A stretch of DNA of 64,000 bases, taken from positions 248,001 through 312,000 of the forward strand of contig JAANDG010000110.1 of the NCBI GenBank assembly GCA_036852015.1. Direction: 5' to 3'. Source of the stretch: Pelodera strongyloides. Taxonomy: Eukaryota; Nematoda; Chromadorea; Rhabditida; Rhabditidae. Below are positions 12,067 to 23,259 of this stretch, in pieces. The notes under the pieces are model-generated. The model searched no databases and was not told the DNA's origin. It worked only from the letters and a program-made list of their open reading frames with translations. How positions within the stretch are numbered: position 1 is the stretch's first letter; each line of letters starts with the position of its first letter. The translations under genes were made by a program, and so were the position numbers.

Positions 12067-12878
12067 AAAAATTCCTTATGAATAGCTGTTTCAGTAAGGA
12101 ACCAAGTAATTTAAACAAACAGAACATATTGGAAAGTGGGATTGTTTACCCCGAAAATGGGAGAATGTCCTAGAGCGTAGTTAGAAGAAACAATTTGGTG
12201 AAAGTGCGCCGTCTTCCCAATTTTAGAATTTTAGGCGCTTACGCAAGAATCTATGGGTAAGAGGTAAAGATACGCTCGCAAATAAAAATATTCACATAAT
12301 TTGTTTTATATAATCCTCTTTGTCCATTGTTTTCATTCCCTTAAAGTGCGAAGATGTGCACCTTACCTTTAGTGAGAAAGAAACGTTTTAGCATGACATA
12401 TATAGATTATAGAGTGCACATACACTAAACAAAGTCTACGCGTGTATTGATTCATTATTGAAGGACTGGACTGAGGTAGTTAAAACTTTTGAAGATACAG
12501 CCTCGGGACTCCCAAGTCCATAAAATCACACACAAGCGTCAATTTCATTAGAGCTAGAGAAACACTACAAATAATCAAAATATTCCCATGAAAATTTTTT
12601 GAAATTTTTCCTCCAGCAATATGTAATTGAAAACAAAAGTTCGCATTTGAAAAATCTTAGTCAAAGGGTTCACTACGAAGACACCATATTTTTGTGGTAT
12701 TCATTCGATGTAAAGAAAATAATCGACAAAAAAATTATCATAATAAGAATAAGAAGTTAGAGAATAGTGATTCCTTTTACCTCAAGCCTTCAACTCTACA
12801 AAAATGTTTTTTTTTCTAAATCGCAGTCCATTGTGGCCCTCTCTTAGACCCTGACAAAGAAGTGAACCCGACCCTATA
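12067..12878. other. Non-coding stretch
   Basis: Nothing recognisable: no splice-supported exon and no repeat shared within the window. Confidence 0.45.
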
Positions 12879-13032
12879 TGGGGTTTCCAAGTATCCCAAA
12901 AATATGGTGTGATTCTGTCAATACTACCGTATTTCTGCACGAAACTTGCATATATAATATGAAAAATTAAAAAAAATATTCTCATGTGGTTCCAAAATAC
13001 TGTAAATTTTTACCATACTTGGAAACCCCATT
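12879..13032. repeat. Inverted-repeat element, family C (copy 2)
   Basis: ATGGGGTTTCCAAGTAT at the left pairs with ATACTTGGAAACCCCAT at the right. The interior motif TACCGTATTTCTGCACGAAA matches the copies at 250-402, 24131-24264 and 31355-31500. Confidence 0.85.
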
Positions 13033-13756
13033 AAAGTTTAGGTCGGGGAAAATAGACCAGGCTTCTGAACGACTAGGAGGGTGGTTCAACGTTTTTTCTT
13101 GATGTAGAAAAAATAGGCGAAAAATGATGTTTGCGGAAGTGTGTTCCATCGGGAGGAGTGGTTAATTTAAAGAGAAATTCAGAGTCATTTAGCTGGGAAA
13201 GAGAATAGAAACTCATTCAACTTTATGGGAATTTGACCATACACACAATCAGACACAATTAACAGAAACAGAGATATTTGAATTTAGAATTTGAGCTCGT
13301 GGAATCGTATTATATAAAAAGCACGTTAATATGTAGATGTAATACGTCCCTGGGGCAGCCGTGCTCTTTGCAGTAAATAACTAATAAATGGAAAAATATG
13401 CAACTATAAGTAAACTAAAAAGTAAACATTGATTATTTGGCCATGATCATGCATACAGATCTTACTGATTCTGAGGTGTAGAAAGCATGATATGATCAGT
13501 AGAAATTACATTTCTAAAGGAGCACTTACAAAATAGCAACTGGCCGGAAAAGTTTGCCAGCATTTCGCATGTACTTTCTCATGCACTTTTATGTGTACTC
13601 TGGCTGCGGCACAACTACTGATTGGAACTTATAAAATGTTTCCGTCTCAAAAATTTTGGAAACTCCGTCTGAGAATTTCACATACAAACGTCCTCAATTA
13701 CGGGTTTCCAAATTCATTTCTGCTTCGATGGTTGGCTCCCACACAGGAAAACGAAA
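13033..13756. other. Non-coding stretch
   Basis: AT-rich, with no supported gene or shared repeat. Confidence 0.4.
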
Positions 13757-13940
13757 TAATTGCCGAAACCATAGAAAAACCGTCGTTGGCACATCACCGA
13801 TAAAACCATATGGTGACTGGTTCATGACCATTTGATGACCAACTGATGAGGGTTTTCGATGAAACTTGGTCACGAATTGGTCACCAAATGGGCAGGCCCA
13901 TGGAAAAACCAGTGAACCGTAACCAAATGGGTTCACCCAT
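13757..13940. repeat. Repeat family D (copy 1)
   Basis: Contains GGTTCATGACCATTTGATGAC and the reverse-related TTGGTCACCAAATGGGC, so it is rich in GGTCA/TGACC inverted words. Much of it recurs in inverted orientation at 21905-22060, sharing GATGAAACTTGGTCACGAAT. It spans the false open frames in both places. Confidence 0.7.
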
Positions 13941-14570
13941 TTCCTATGCTTATATATAAAAGAGTAACTGTAGCTTAATTTGCATACCGATGTGCGTTAC
14001 GAAATGCAAATTTCTTGTTCGGGTATAAAAAGAGTTTCGCAGCTCAATATCGATGTATGCATATGCAATTGTTTCCTATTATGCGAATTTTTTATGATAC
14101 ATTTGAAACTTTCTATATATGTATGCCGATGCTAAACCAATCATATTTCGATGTAAGTCGCCTCAGGCGGCGTGAGCCGACTGGTTTCCTATGCTTATGC
14201 AAGGTCAACTCACGAGGACAATGATGAGGGACATGCTTTATTTTGCACATAAATCCAGAATAGAATGCACTTCAAACGCAGAATCCGGAATTAAATTAAA
14301 TGATGCGTCCTTGAATGTAGATATGCAATTGTTGGTTCTCAAATATGAATTTCAAGGCCCCAAACATCAAAAACCATTTTTAAATAAATCCTATTGCATA
14401 TTCTTTCGTATAGAAATAATAGCGTGCAGCTGCAATCAAAGAGCATTTCATTTAAAAATAAAAATAGGTAAATTCTGTAGGGAGCAGAATTGCAGGATTT
14501 TTCTAATGTAAAGTGTAAGTATATCTATTATTGTTTCAAAATATTTTATTAGAAAATATTTCGGGAGGCT
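13941..14570. other. Non-coding stretch
   Basis: A direct repetition of TTTCCTATGCTTAT near 13940 and 14186, but no gene that I can support. Confidence 0.35.
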
Positions 14571-14990
14571 ATAAGGATCGCAGTCACTTCAATTTCGCAT
14601 TTTTACTTCACTTATAAATAAATATAAAAAGATACCTAGAAAAATACCTTTCCAATACCGATTTACGAAACATTTATCACAGGGGAAGAAATCCCTTCGG
14701 TTGACTTTTGATTTTAGACAAAATGGGGTGTTTTCTAAATTGCAGTGGGACTTGGCCGGTTGCCAATGATGACAAAACAAAGAAAAACCGGGGAAGAGGG
14801 AAAGTGTCTGCTCTACTGTCTCAGTTGTCGTTGTCATACTGTACGTAATTAGAATGCAACCGAGGGGATTTCTTTCCCTGGGTTAATTTTTCAGTGAATT
14901 GACACCGGAATGGTATTTTTCTAGGTGCTTTTTCATGTTTATGGATAATTGAAGTAAAAAGGCGAATTTGAAGTGACTGCGATCCTTTAA
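14571..14990. repeat. TTAA-type inverted-repeat element, family G (copy 1)
   Basis: About 420 bases. AGGATCGCAGTCACTTCAA at the left pairs with TTGAAGTGACTGCGATCCTT at the right. The better-preserved copy is at 17445-17876. The right end shares its TTAA with the family F element that follows directly. Confidence 0.8.
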
Positions 14991-15151
14991 AGCGAAATGC
15001 TAGCCTCTTTGGAAAATTTGCGTATTATAAACAAATCCTATGTATCCTTTGCTAATTGTGTACGATTGCCGATCGTACAAAATTAGCATAGGATACATAG
15101 GATTTGCTTATCATATGCAAATTTTACAAAGAGGCTAGCTTTTCGCTTTAA
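14987..15151. repeat. Near-perfect palindromic element flanked by TTAA (family F, copy 2)
   Basis: TTAAAGCGAAATGCTAGCC at the left and GGCTAGCTTTTCGCTTTAA at the right. The inner arms GATCGTACAAAATTAGCATA are the same as in the copy at 11896-12066. It adjoins family G and shares one TTAA with it. Confidence 0.9.
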
Positions 15152-17090
15152 AGCTAAATGGTCTTCTTCGTCCCTAATCCCAATGCTTCGATATACATTG
15201 TTCATTTTTCATTTTTTTTTTTTCATTTTTCAATTTTTTTGGATTGCTAAAAGCCATAATTTCGGTATATGCATTACCTGCTGCCAATGTACCGAAGTAC
15301 CTAAGTTACTACATCCAGGATGCTGAATTTGTTATTTTTTTTGTACTTAGTACTATTTTATAACAATGCCAATGTGTTGAAATTATTGTTGTTATCTTCT
15401 TTGTGATTTTTTGAGGTAATGTACGAATACCATATGAATTTGTTCAAGATAATTATAAAACTGCGGCCATTCAATTCTTGCTGAATATCTTTCAATCATA
15501 TCATATTGATGCACACATTTATTGTTAATAAATATTTAACTAAGTGCATTCAACATCCAAGTGCACATGCACAGGGTATCAATCAAACATTTTTGTTAAA
15601 GAAAAAACCCTATGGTTAGCATGAGTTCAGAGTTCAGAGTTCAAACGTAAACAATAATTAATTTGTGTGAAAAGCTAGCACCGACGATGTCAAACTACAA
15701 TGCTAGAGTGAAGTAGTATAACGTCGGACTTTCTAAATTTCCTGGGAAAACTTTCAATTATAAATTTTTATAAGTTTTTATACGTGGTTTATGAAAGATG
15801 ATGAACAACTGACGTCATGTGTATTGTTTGTCATTTGCGTAGATTATATGCCTTTTCTGCACACAAGGGCAAATTTAAATTTACGTGTAATCTATGGCCC
15901 ATTACTCTTCAAGATACTTCTTGGGTGCCGCGTTGAAAAAGAGAACAAAATATTGAGCGGTGCACCTCAATTTCGTAAAAAAATGGGGCTAGATGTTGGG
16001 TGGACCACCAAGTTATAAGTGAAAATCGTGTGGCTCACTTTGGTTTTGGTATTGCTGAATTACTCTGTTTGTTCATAACTTAATATTACACTGTAAAAAT
16101 GCTAGTGTGATGGGAAAAAATCATTTGGAAAGTTGGTGATATGTAAAATACACCTCAAAATATGGTTCGCAATTTGCATGGCACGGTGTATTTCAAATTT
16201 TGCTGCACACCGGTTGAACGCCGTAGCGTTGCCGCTCGCAGGCCAACTTGGGTTTAGAATATTGGGGGATCTCTTTATAAGCCCTTACCGCAATTAGCCA
16301 CAACACAGTTCCTCTTTCCTAGTGAAAACATAAGTGAAGAGGAAATGTTTTGAAAAACATTTTCTCTCTTCCAACTCCCTAATTACCATTCAACCTTTCC
16401 TTACATAGAATAGAGAGGATTTCGAAATAAAAACAAAAGTTTTCCGAGAAAAATGGCAAGCAAACTGCAAACTGCTCGTTCCACATGGGAGCATTGAAGT
16501 AGTTTTTTTCTAGTTTTCAAAGACTAGAATAAAGAAATACAAACTGTGTAAAAAAAACAGGGCACATAAAGTAAAAACAAGGAGTAAAAAAAAATATAAA
16601 AGAAAAATTTTAAAAAAAAATTAAATTACACCTGTCAGGCTTCTGTTCTGCAAATGTTTAGCAATATCAATGTTAATATTACTGTGGATTAGATGGTGTT
16701 AGAAGAAATTGTCTCGCTTGGTTCTTCATCGAGGTGTTGGGAATTAAATAATTTAGTATGCAATTATCCTAAAAGGTTATAAATATTATACATTAGATTG
16801 ATTTTAATTAGGAAGAAAAGTCCTAATACGCGGGTCTCGAATATAAGTCCGGCTAATTAATGCAAAGAGCCGCTAATTTATTCGTGCGAAAGCTGTTTTT
16901 GACTTGTGCCGCGTGAAGAAAAAGCAAAACCGACTCGGTGAGAGAGCTCTGAGGGAAAACATTGAATATTAATAAAGTTGAGTAAAACTGTGATTGGAAT
17001 ATTAGAGCATTGTGGAAAGGTCAAAAAGGTTCATTCCAAATTTTCTGCGAGAAAAGATCAGTCTAATTCATTGTTGTTCTTTTCTTTTGC
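15152..17090. other. Non-coding stretch
   Basis: About 1.9 kb of AT-rich DNA. Open frames of up to 75 codons occur, but none has splice context or recognisable protein sequence. Confidence 0.4.
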
Positions 17091-17272
17091 TTAAAGCGAA
17101 ATACCAGCCGGTTTTTGAAACGCATCGTGGACAACTGGATTCTTACGTACTTATGCTAAGGTGCTCGAATTTAGCTCGATTTTTTATTCTAATTTATGCT
17201 CATTTGCATAAGCTGCAAAAGAACGCTGGTAAACTAGATGTGCTTCAAAAACCGGCCGGTATTTCGCTTTAA
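17091..17272. repeat. TTAA-type inverted-repeat element, family A (copy 3)
   Basis: The cleanest copy: TTAAAGCGAAATACCAGCC to GGCCGGTATTTCGCTTTAA. TTAA at both outer ends defines the target site. Confidence 0.9.
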
Positions 17273-17444
17273 CCACGTCGTACAATAACACCGCATCATT
17301 CTTCTTCTTGCTTCGTTCAATGCATTGTGTATTTAGATTCAAGGCAAACACCTACCTGATTTTCTACATCGTGATGATGGTCGTGTAATACTTTTAAATA
17401 ATATAATTAATGACCCCATAATAAGATAAAAAAACGTTTCATCA

Positions 17445-17876
17445 TTAAAGGATCGCAGTCACTAAAAAATGATCATTTTGCTTCGAGTTTACTTGAATTT
17501 AGTAAAGAATAAAGAAAAATACTTTACCAAAACCGAATAATTTGAATTCCAACTCAACAAGTAGAAAAGTAGTTCTACTTAACTACCGCGGGATTATGAA
17601 ACGTGTAGTGATATGCCTGCAGATCCTTGCAGTATATGTAAAGATATAATATGCAGATAATTGCCGAAATAATTTGCATACTACCGATCGGGAAGCAGCT
17701 GTATGAACACGTTTCGTGATCCTGCGGTAGTAAAGTAGAACTACGTTTCTACTTGTTCACTCCCTGAGTTGGAATTCAAATTATTCGGTTTTGGTAAAGT
17801 ATTTGTCTCTATTCTTTACTAAATACAAGTAAACTCGAAGAAAAACGACGATTTTGTAGTGACTGCGATCCTTTAA
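17445..17876. repeat. TTAA-type inverted-repeat element, family G (copy 2)
   Basis: TTAAAGGATCGCAGTCACT at the left and AGTGACTGCGATCCTTTAA at the right. The long inner arms include ACCGAATAATTTGAATTCC and its complement GGAATTCAAATTATTCGGT. The interior has a second nested inverted pair around TAGAAAAGTAGTTCTACTT. Confidence 0.9.
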
Positions 17877-18821
17877 ATCGATAATTGTGTATCCTACCAA
17901 TAAATGTGACTGTTTCCTCTTTTTCTGGCCGCTTCGTCGCATGAAATGTCTTCAGTGGATTATGGGCCAACAGAGGATTCTGATAGGAAAATGCCATCAC
18001 CAATTTTGAATCGATCGATGTTCACATCCTGAAAATATAGTAACATTGTGATATATAGCTGTGTGTTTGAAAAATGTTACCGAACGAATAGAGCGGTCGG
18101 TATTACAAATTCGCCCTCAAGCGAACATACATGGCCCCTAATAAGTTGGTCCCTAGCAAGGTACTTTAGCGTTCTGAAGCGCGGGGTCTTAGGGTTTCCT
18201 CTGGTTGACGTTCTTTATTTGTATTTGATTGTTAACCAATAAACCGTTATTATTATTAACACGAAGCGAGCGACAATTAAAACAGTAATCAAAAAGCGCA
18301 ACAACAACGAGAAAGATTCATTACTTGAGGTTGATCAATTAGTGCATTTATCCATTTATCATGAGGCAAATGTATCTTAAATTTAAGTTCCGCCCACGGG
18401 TTTCTCTTGATTTAATTGTTTCTGAATCCTAACAAGAAGACAGTGATTACCGTGTAAAGGCGGGAATTCGAAAATCAGTCTCCAGAAACTACAATTATAA
18501 TTGGGAACAAATAAGCGGAATAGGCATGTGTGGTTGTTTTCCGAATATAGGCGGAACATAATAATAATAATACATCCTAAAAAGTGACGACGTATTCTCC
18601 CTTTACATTTATTGGCCTACTCAAATCAGCAGTCAGATAGGATGTAAAAGGAGACGAAAAAGAAATACATTTGATGGTCTGATACTAAGAAACACATGCT
18701 TAGAATACTAAGAAAAAAGCTTGCAAGAAGAAAAACACCCGTGCATTGACTTGTCTTGCACAATAAAAAATTCATATACTATTTATCTGCCTCCACTGAA
18801 GTTAAGCAAGCATTATCTATA
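17877..18821. other. Non-coding stretch
   Basis: No supported exon. A stretch near 18048-18240 is open for 64 codons, but its sequence is not protein-like in any way I recognise. Confidence 0.4.
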
Positions 18822-19240
18822 TCCGCGCAGTCGCCGCGCAGCAAATGAGTGTCCGCCAAAGTAGGGCGGCGCACTGCACGCACCCGCGACGCACTTTTTG
18901 GTGGGATGGGGCGCCACAGGTGCGCAAACTGGAATTGAGCGCGCCTTTCGAAATAGCCCGTATTCTCGCGCCACTTTGGGAAAGGCATTTTGGAAGGCGA
19001 TTCCCAATCTCCTCTGGTAGGTCTACCAGATTGGAAATGGGCCTACCAGCGGTAGGCTCTGGTAGTGGTAATCTCTGGTAGGCCTAATGCATGCAACAGC
19101 CCTACCAATCCGCTACCAATTGGGAAACCGCGACACGCGACGCGCCTTCTACCAGTACACCAGAATTAGCGCTTTTTCTCCCACTGGTAGGTCATTCACA
19201 ATTGGGAGGCCTACCAGTGACGCGAGAATACGGGCTAATA
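18822..19240. repeat. GC-rich inverted repeat with CTACCAG/CTGGTAG repeats
   Basis: TAGCCCGTATTCTCGCG near 18954 is complemented by CGCGAGAATACGGGCTA near 19221, enclosing many copies of CTACCAG and CTGGTAG and the word ATTGGGAA. The left flank is a GC island (GTAGGGCGGCGCACTGC). It looks like a nested or tandemly expanded element. Confidence 0.65.
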
Positions 19241-19835
19241 AGAAACTTAACAACGTTACGCTACAATTCAAAAAGAGCGTTAATCTGATATCGATGTGAA
19301 ATTGCTTTGTGGCTTGGTTTCAGAAGTGATAAATTCCTCACACAAATTGCCATTTCGTGCAGGCCCTTTGACGTACAGAGTCTCCATTAATTATAGGGGG
19401 TCGCTAATGTAAAAGAGGACGGAGAAAGAGATCTTTTTGGAGAAAAGGCAGTAATATAACAAGAATCAAGACCGTGCAATTAAGGGATATTTTGTGCGTT
19501 TCTATTTTTCTTACAGTACTACTTCTCGTCAGCAAATATGGAACCTACGATAGAAACAGCGTCTAGGTAATTTGGTATGGTATATAAATAACTAGGATGG
19601 ATTCGCAGAATCTAAAAGCCTTTGCCGACGAAAGGAGTTACAAATTAAGTAGTATTAGATGTACGAAAAAGAGGTAATTATTTACTTCACTTACTTTTTC
19701 TTTGTTTTTCTCATGTTTTCTTCATTACAATTAATCATTGAACTGCAAATACTGACCAGAAAAAAATAATAAAAGTATATAAATTGATTAAAATAGTAGT
19801 GAACTTTTCGCCGCACCCAGGGCAAGTACTCACTG

Positions 19836-20018
19836 CGCGATATAACGGCCGGCTTTTTGAAACGAATGTTGGAAACTTCATTCATCTGGATTTTTACCAA
19901 TAGAGTGAGGCTTAAAGTTGGCTCAATTTTTTATTATAATCATGCTTTTTTGCATATAGCGCATGGAAATGGGTTTATTCAAATAAAAACGTTTCAAAAA
20001 CCGGTTGTTATACCGCTT
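19836..20018. repeat. Diverged TTAA-type inverted-repeat element, family A (copy 4)
   Basis: GCGATATAACGGCCGGCTTTT at the left and AAAACCGGTTGTTATACCGC at the right match family A ends with several substitutions. An older copy. Confidence 0.6.
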
Positions 20019-20316
20019 GATATTGGAGGATCACATACATATGTTCCATACATAAAGTTCGTGCTAGATTGTTCTAAGTTCTAAGCATCAATCAAGGTAA
20101 ATTGATTGTCAAATGAGTAGAACAAGGAGGAGAGGGAAGACCGCTGATTCATGGAAAATTTATTTAAAAGTACGGTATTTTGGGACATCCTTCTATTCTG
20201 AATTCAATTTGAAATGGAAGTGAATTGTTGGATTCTTAGGTAAAAGGATTGGGAGAGAGGAAAAGGAAAGAACGAAGATAAAACAAAAGAGAAACCAATT
20301 TTTCAAAATGGAAGTT

Positions 20317-20338
20317 AAGGAGAGAGAGAGAGAGAGCT

Positions 20339-20372
<34 letters not shown>

Positions 20373-20378
20373 AGAGAG
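20317..20378. repeat. (GA)n microsatellite
   Basis: AG dinucleotides with one CTAG interruption and AAAGAG variants at the right end. Confidence 0.9.
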
Positions 20379-20657
20379 CGAGGGTACGATTTATGGACGG
20401 AACCATAAAAGTATTGGAATTTCCAAAAGAAAAAAACTAAAAGGAAAAGGGTCTCTTACCTAGATAATCAGCTAATGCACTATGCATAAAAGGGTAAAAG
20501 AAAGTCATCTCTATCTTTATTTTGTTTCCCTGTCTACTACGGTAACTTTCAAATACTAATTTAATAGAATGGCTTGGCATGACAGCCATTAATTTGGTGG
20601 TTTGATGAACCAAATACACTAATTACAATGTTGTACTCCGACCTCCCATTTCACGAT

Positions 20658-20660
20658 GGA

Positions 20661-20704
<44 letters not shown>
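20658..20704. repeat. Poly(A) tract
   Basis: A homopolymer of more than 40 A residues. Its exact length may be a sequencing artefact. Confidence 0.9.
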
Positions 20705-20709
<5 letters not shown>

Positions 20710-20908
20710 TTTTTTTTCAGTTTTGAAATGAAAATAACTGAGATCTTGGTGTAAAATCTTCTTTTTTTCTATTTTATGTGGTCTGTTTTGAAGATTTAAA
20801 AGATAAATAGGGTGATATATCCGAAAAGGATGGATTACCCTCCCCAGGGACTGTTTTGTGGTATGACGAGATCGTGCGTGAAACTTTGGTGAAAGGATAA
20901 AAATGTGG

Positions 20909-20965
20909 AGAAAAGGAGAGAGAGAGAGAAATGGAGAGAGAGAGAGATGGAGAGAGGGAGAGAGA

Positions 20966-21015
<50 letters not shown>

Positions 21016-21019
21016 AGAA
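20909..21019. repeat. (GA)n microsatellite with ATGG interruptions
   Basis: AG dinucleotides broken by GATGGAG units. It creates long artefactual open frames on both strands. Confidence 0.9.
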
Positions 21020-21361
21020 TCACCAACGCTGTGGTATTCCGACTTCCAAAATTGCACAATCTATGCAAACTCAGAAATCAAATTGCATAAACATTGAAAA
21101 CGTGGAAAACCACCAACCCTTTCCGGGAAGAATTTCCCGCGCAGGTTCCTGGTTTTTAGATGAATACATAAGCAAAATCCAAAGTTACATGCTGATTTTG
21201 TGGATTTGTTTTGTGTTTGAATTTACGCGCAAAAGAAGAAGAATTGAAGAAGTTTCACAAACAAATACATATAAAGAAAGTGTGAGCATCGTTGTTAATC
21301 TGGTGTTCTATTTCACTAAGAGATTCCTCTGTGAGCAATGTCACAGAGTAAGTGAGAGGGA

Positions 21362-21367
<6 letters not shown>

Positions 21368-21400
<33 letters not shown>
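21368..21400. repeat. (GA)n microsatellite
   Basis: Pure AG dinucleotides, the third such tract within 1.1 kb. Confidence 0.85.
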
Positions 21401-21401
<1 letters not shown>

Positions 21402-21904
21402 GATGGAGTAATTGAATGTATTCTCTTTCATCCTTCACCAAGGCGCGTCATCATAATCATATTCAGGTCATATGTTTTTGTTGGAGACACGGATCTAGAA
21501 AATATAGAACTGCGTTCCAAAAGTGACATTCGAAAATACCACTTTCTTAAACAATTTGTCATGGTTTAAGTAAGAAAAAGTTTAAAAGAACGACAGTGTT
21601 CTGATTTTTCCCTACATGCACATAGTATGTACATGGGCGATAGCTCGAAGTCGAACAGTTTATCATCTGGACCTGTATTATTCGGCGCAGGACTTTTTGC
21701 GGAACAAGTCATGACCATAGAACACCCGAATGACAATCCTTGAATAAAGTGTAAAAGATATATTTATTTGTTTATTTATTTGTAAAAGGAGCCAACTGAA
21801 ACCACCGAGTCAAATAGTTATCGTCTGTAAGTGGTCGCTGACGGGCTGAAGTACAACTGATACGATTTTTGTGCTATCCGTAACAATAACAATGCAACCA
21901 TTCT

Positions 21905-22060
21905 TCCATGCACGTCATAGGAAACCCATGGGTCGGCGCGTTCACTGTTTTTTTTTCGTGGGCCTGCCCATTTGGTGACCAACTCGTGACCAATTCTTGA
22001 CCAAGTTTCATCGAAAACCGTCATGAGATGGTCACCAAATGGTCACGAACCAGTTTTCCT
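21905..22060. repeat. Repeat family D (copy 2, inverted)
   Basis: The reverse-orientation relative of 13757-13940. It shares GGGCCTGCCCATTTGGTGACC and TTGACCAAGTTTCATCGAAAA, and ends with ATGGTCACGAACCAG. Confidence 0.7.
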
Positions 22061-23259
22061 GCGATGCTATGCAATATGCGCAATAATAAAGGCAAATGTC
22101 TAAATAACAACAACGAAGATCAATTGCTATTTATACTTCTGTCATTGTCGTTCTCATTCGTCATCCTTTCATCAAAGGCCTAATTAATAATTAAACAATA
22201 AACATTTGACAGTTTACATTTTACAATATATGTTGAACTTGTTTATCAACATTCGCGGGTCATTTGTTTATCACTTTCCTTATCAATTATGTTTCCCGCC
22301 ATGGACATTTATGATAAGAGAAACAGCGTGAATGAAACTCTCAGTAATACTTCAGTAAGTTTTATTTTCTGGTTTCTTTGTTTAATACGCATTATTTTAC
22401 AAATTGGACTTACATAAAGGCTCATGAAGGAACACGAGTAAACATAAATTTCCTATTTTTTTCGTGAATCAATAATTTGCTTTCCCTAGGAAAAATACCG
22501 CTCCAGCAGACTGAATCCTAGAATAGTTCCTATTCAAATTTTTATTAATAAGTTTATTATTCTTGCGTGTGCGACTAATTAACTAATTTACGACATAAAA
22601 GTTTTTATAGTGGAAAAGAGATCTTGAATTTTGGGTCCCACCTTACCTTGAGCCTTGAAAACTAGGAAAATAGCTCAATAAATTATGCCCCAGAAATAGT
22701 GGACAATATTTCTCCTTGAAGCTAGGACTAAACCTAAACACACGCTTTGCTGAACCCAAATTGGCTCATTTCTTTCTTGCAAATTTAGAAGTTTTGGACT
22801 AATCATTTGCAAAATTATTATGATAGAGATTAATGGATTAAAGCTGGGACTGTCCTTCAGGGCCCAGGGCCCTCGATCCGACGTATTCTACCTAAAAAAT
22901 TCATACACCTCCACTAAGCCCAGATTTTGGTTTGTAGTTGTTCGCTTTTGTTTGATGTGTCATTCCTCATTCCATCTCATACTCGTTTGATAAATGATTA
23001 TAGCGTAACTGTGCGTGTACATTTTTGTGTGCGTAATAAATATTATATATTATTATATTCGTGTTATCTACGCTTGGAAAAGTTTCTCATACTTCTAGTC
23101 AAAATGTTGAAAAATTAGGATAGTGCATAGTTTCAGTTTCGACTGTCTTGTCCTACTTGTGTTACAGATTCCACACCATTTGCATTGCGTAACGTGGTAG
23201 GAACATATACTTACAAAGTTTGCTTCTCTACTTACGGTACTGTTTATTTAGAAGCCATA
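22061..23259. other. Upstream region of the PHYHD1-like gene
   Basis: AT-rich, with no exon that I can support. It presumably contains the promoter and 5' untranslated region of the gene beginning at 23260. No TATA-like element can be distinguished from the AT-rich background. Confidence 0.4.

Noticed and set aside
20931..21569. A 212-codon forward open frame, the longest in the window
   Set aside because: Most of it translates two (GA)n tracts as Arg-Glu repeats. The middle part has no recognisable protein and no conserved neighbours.
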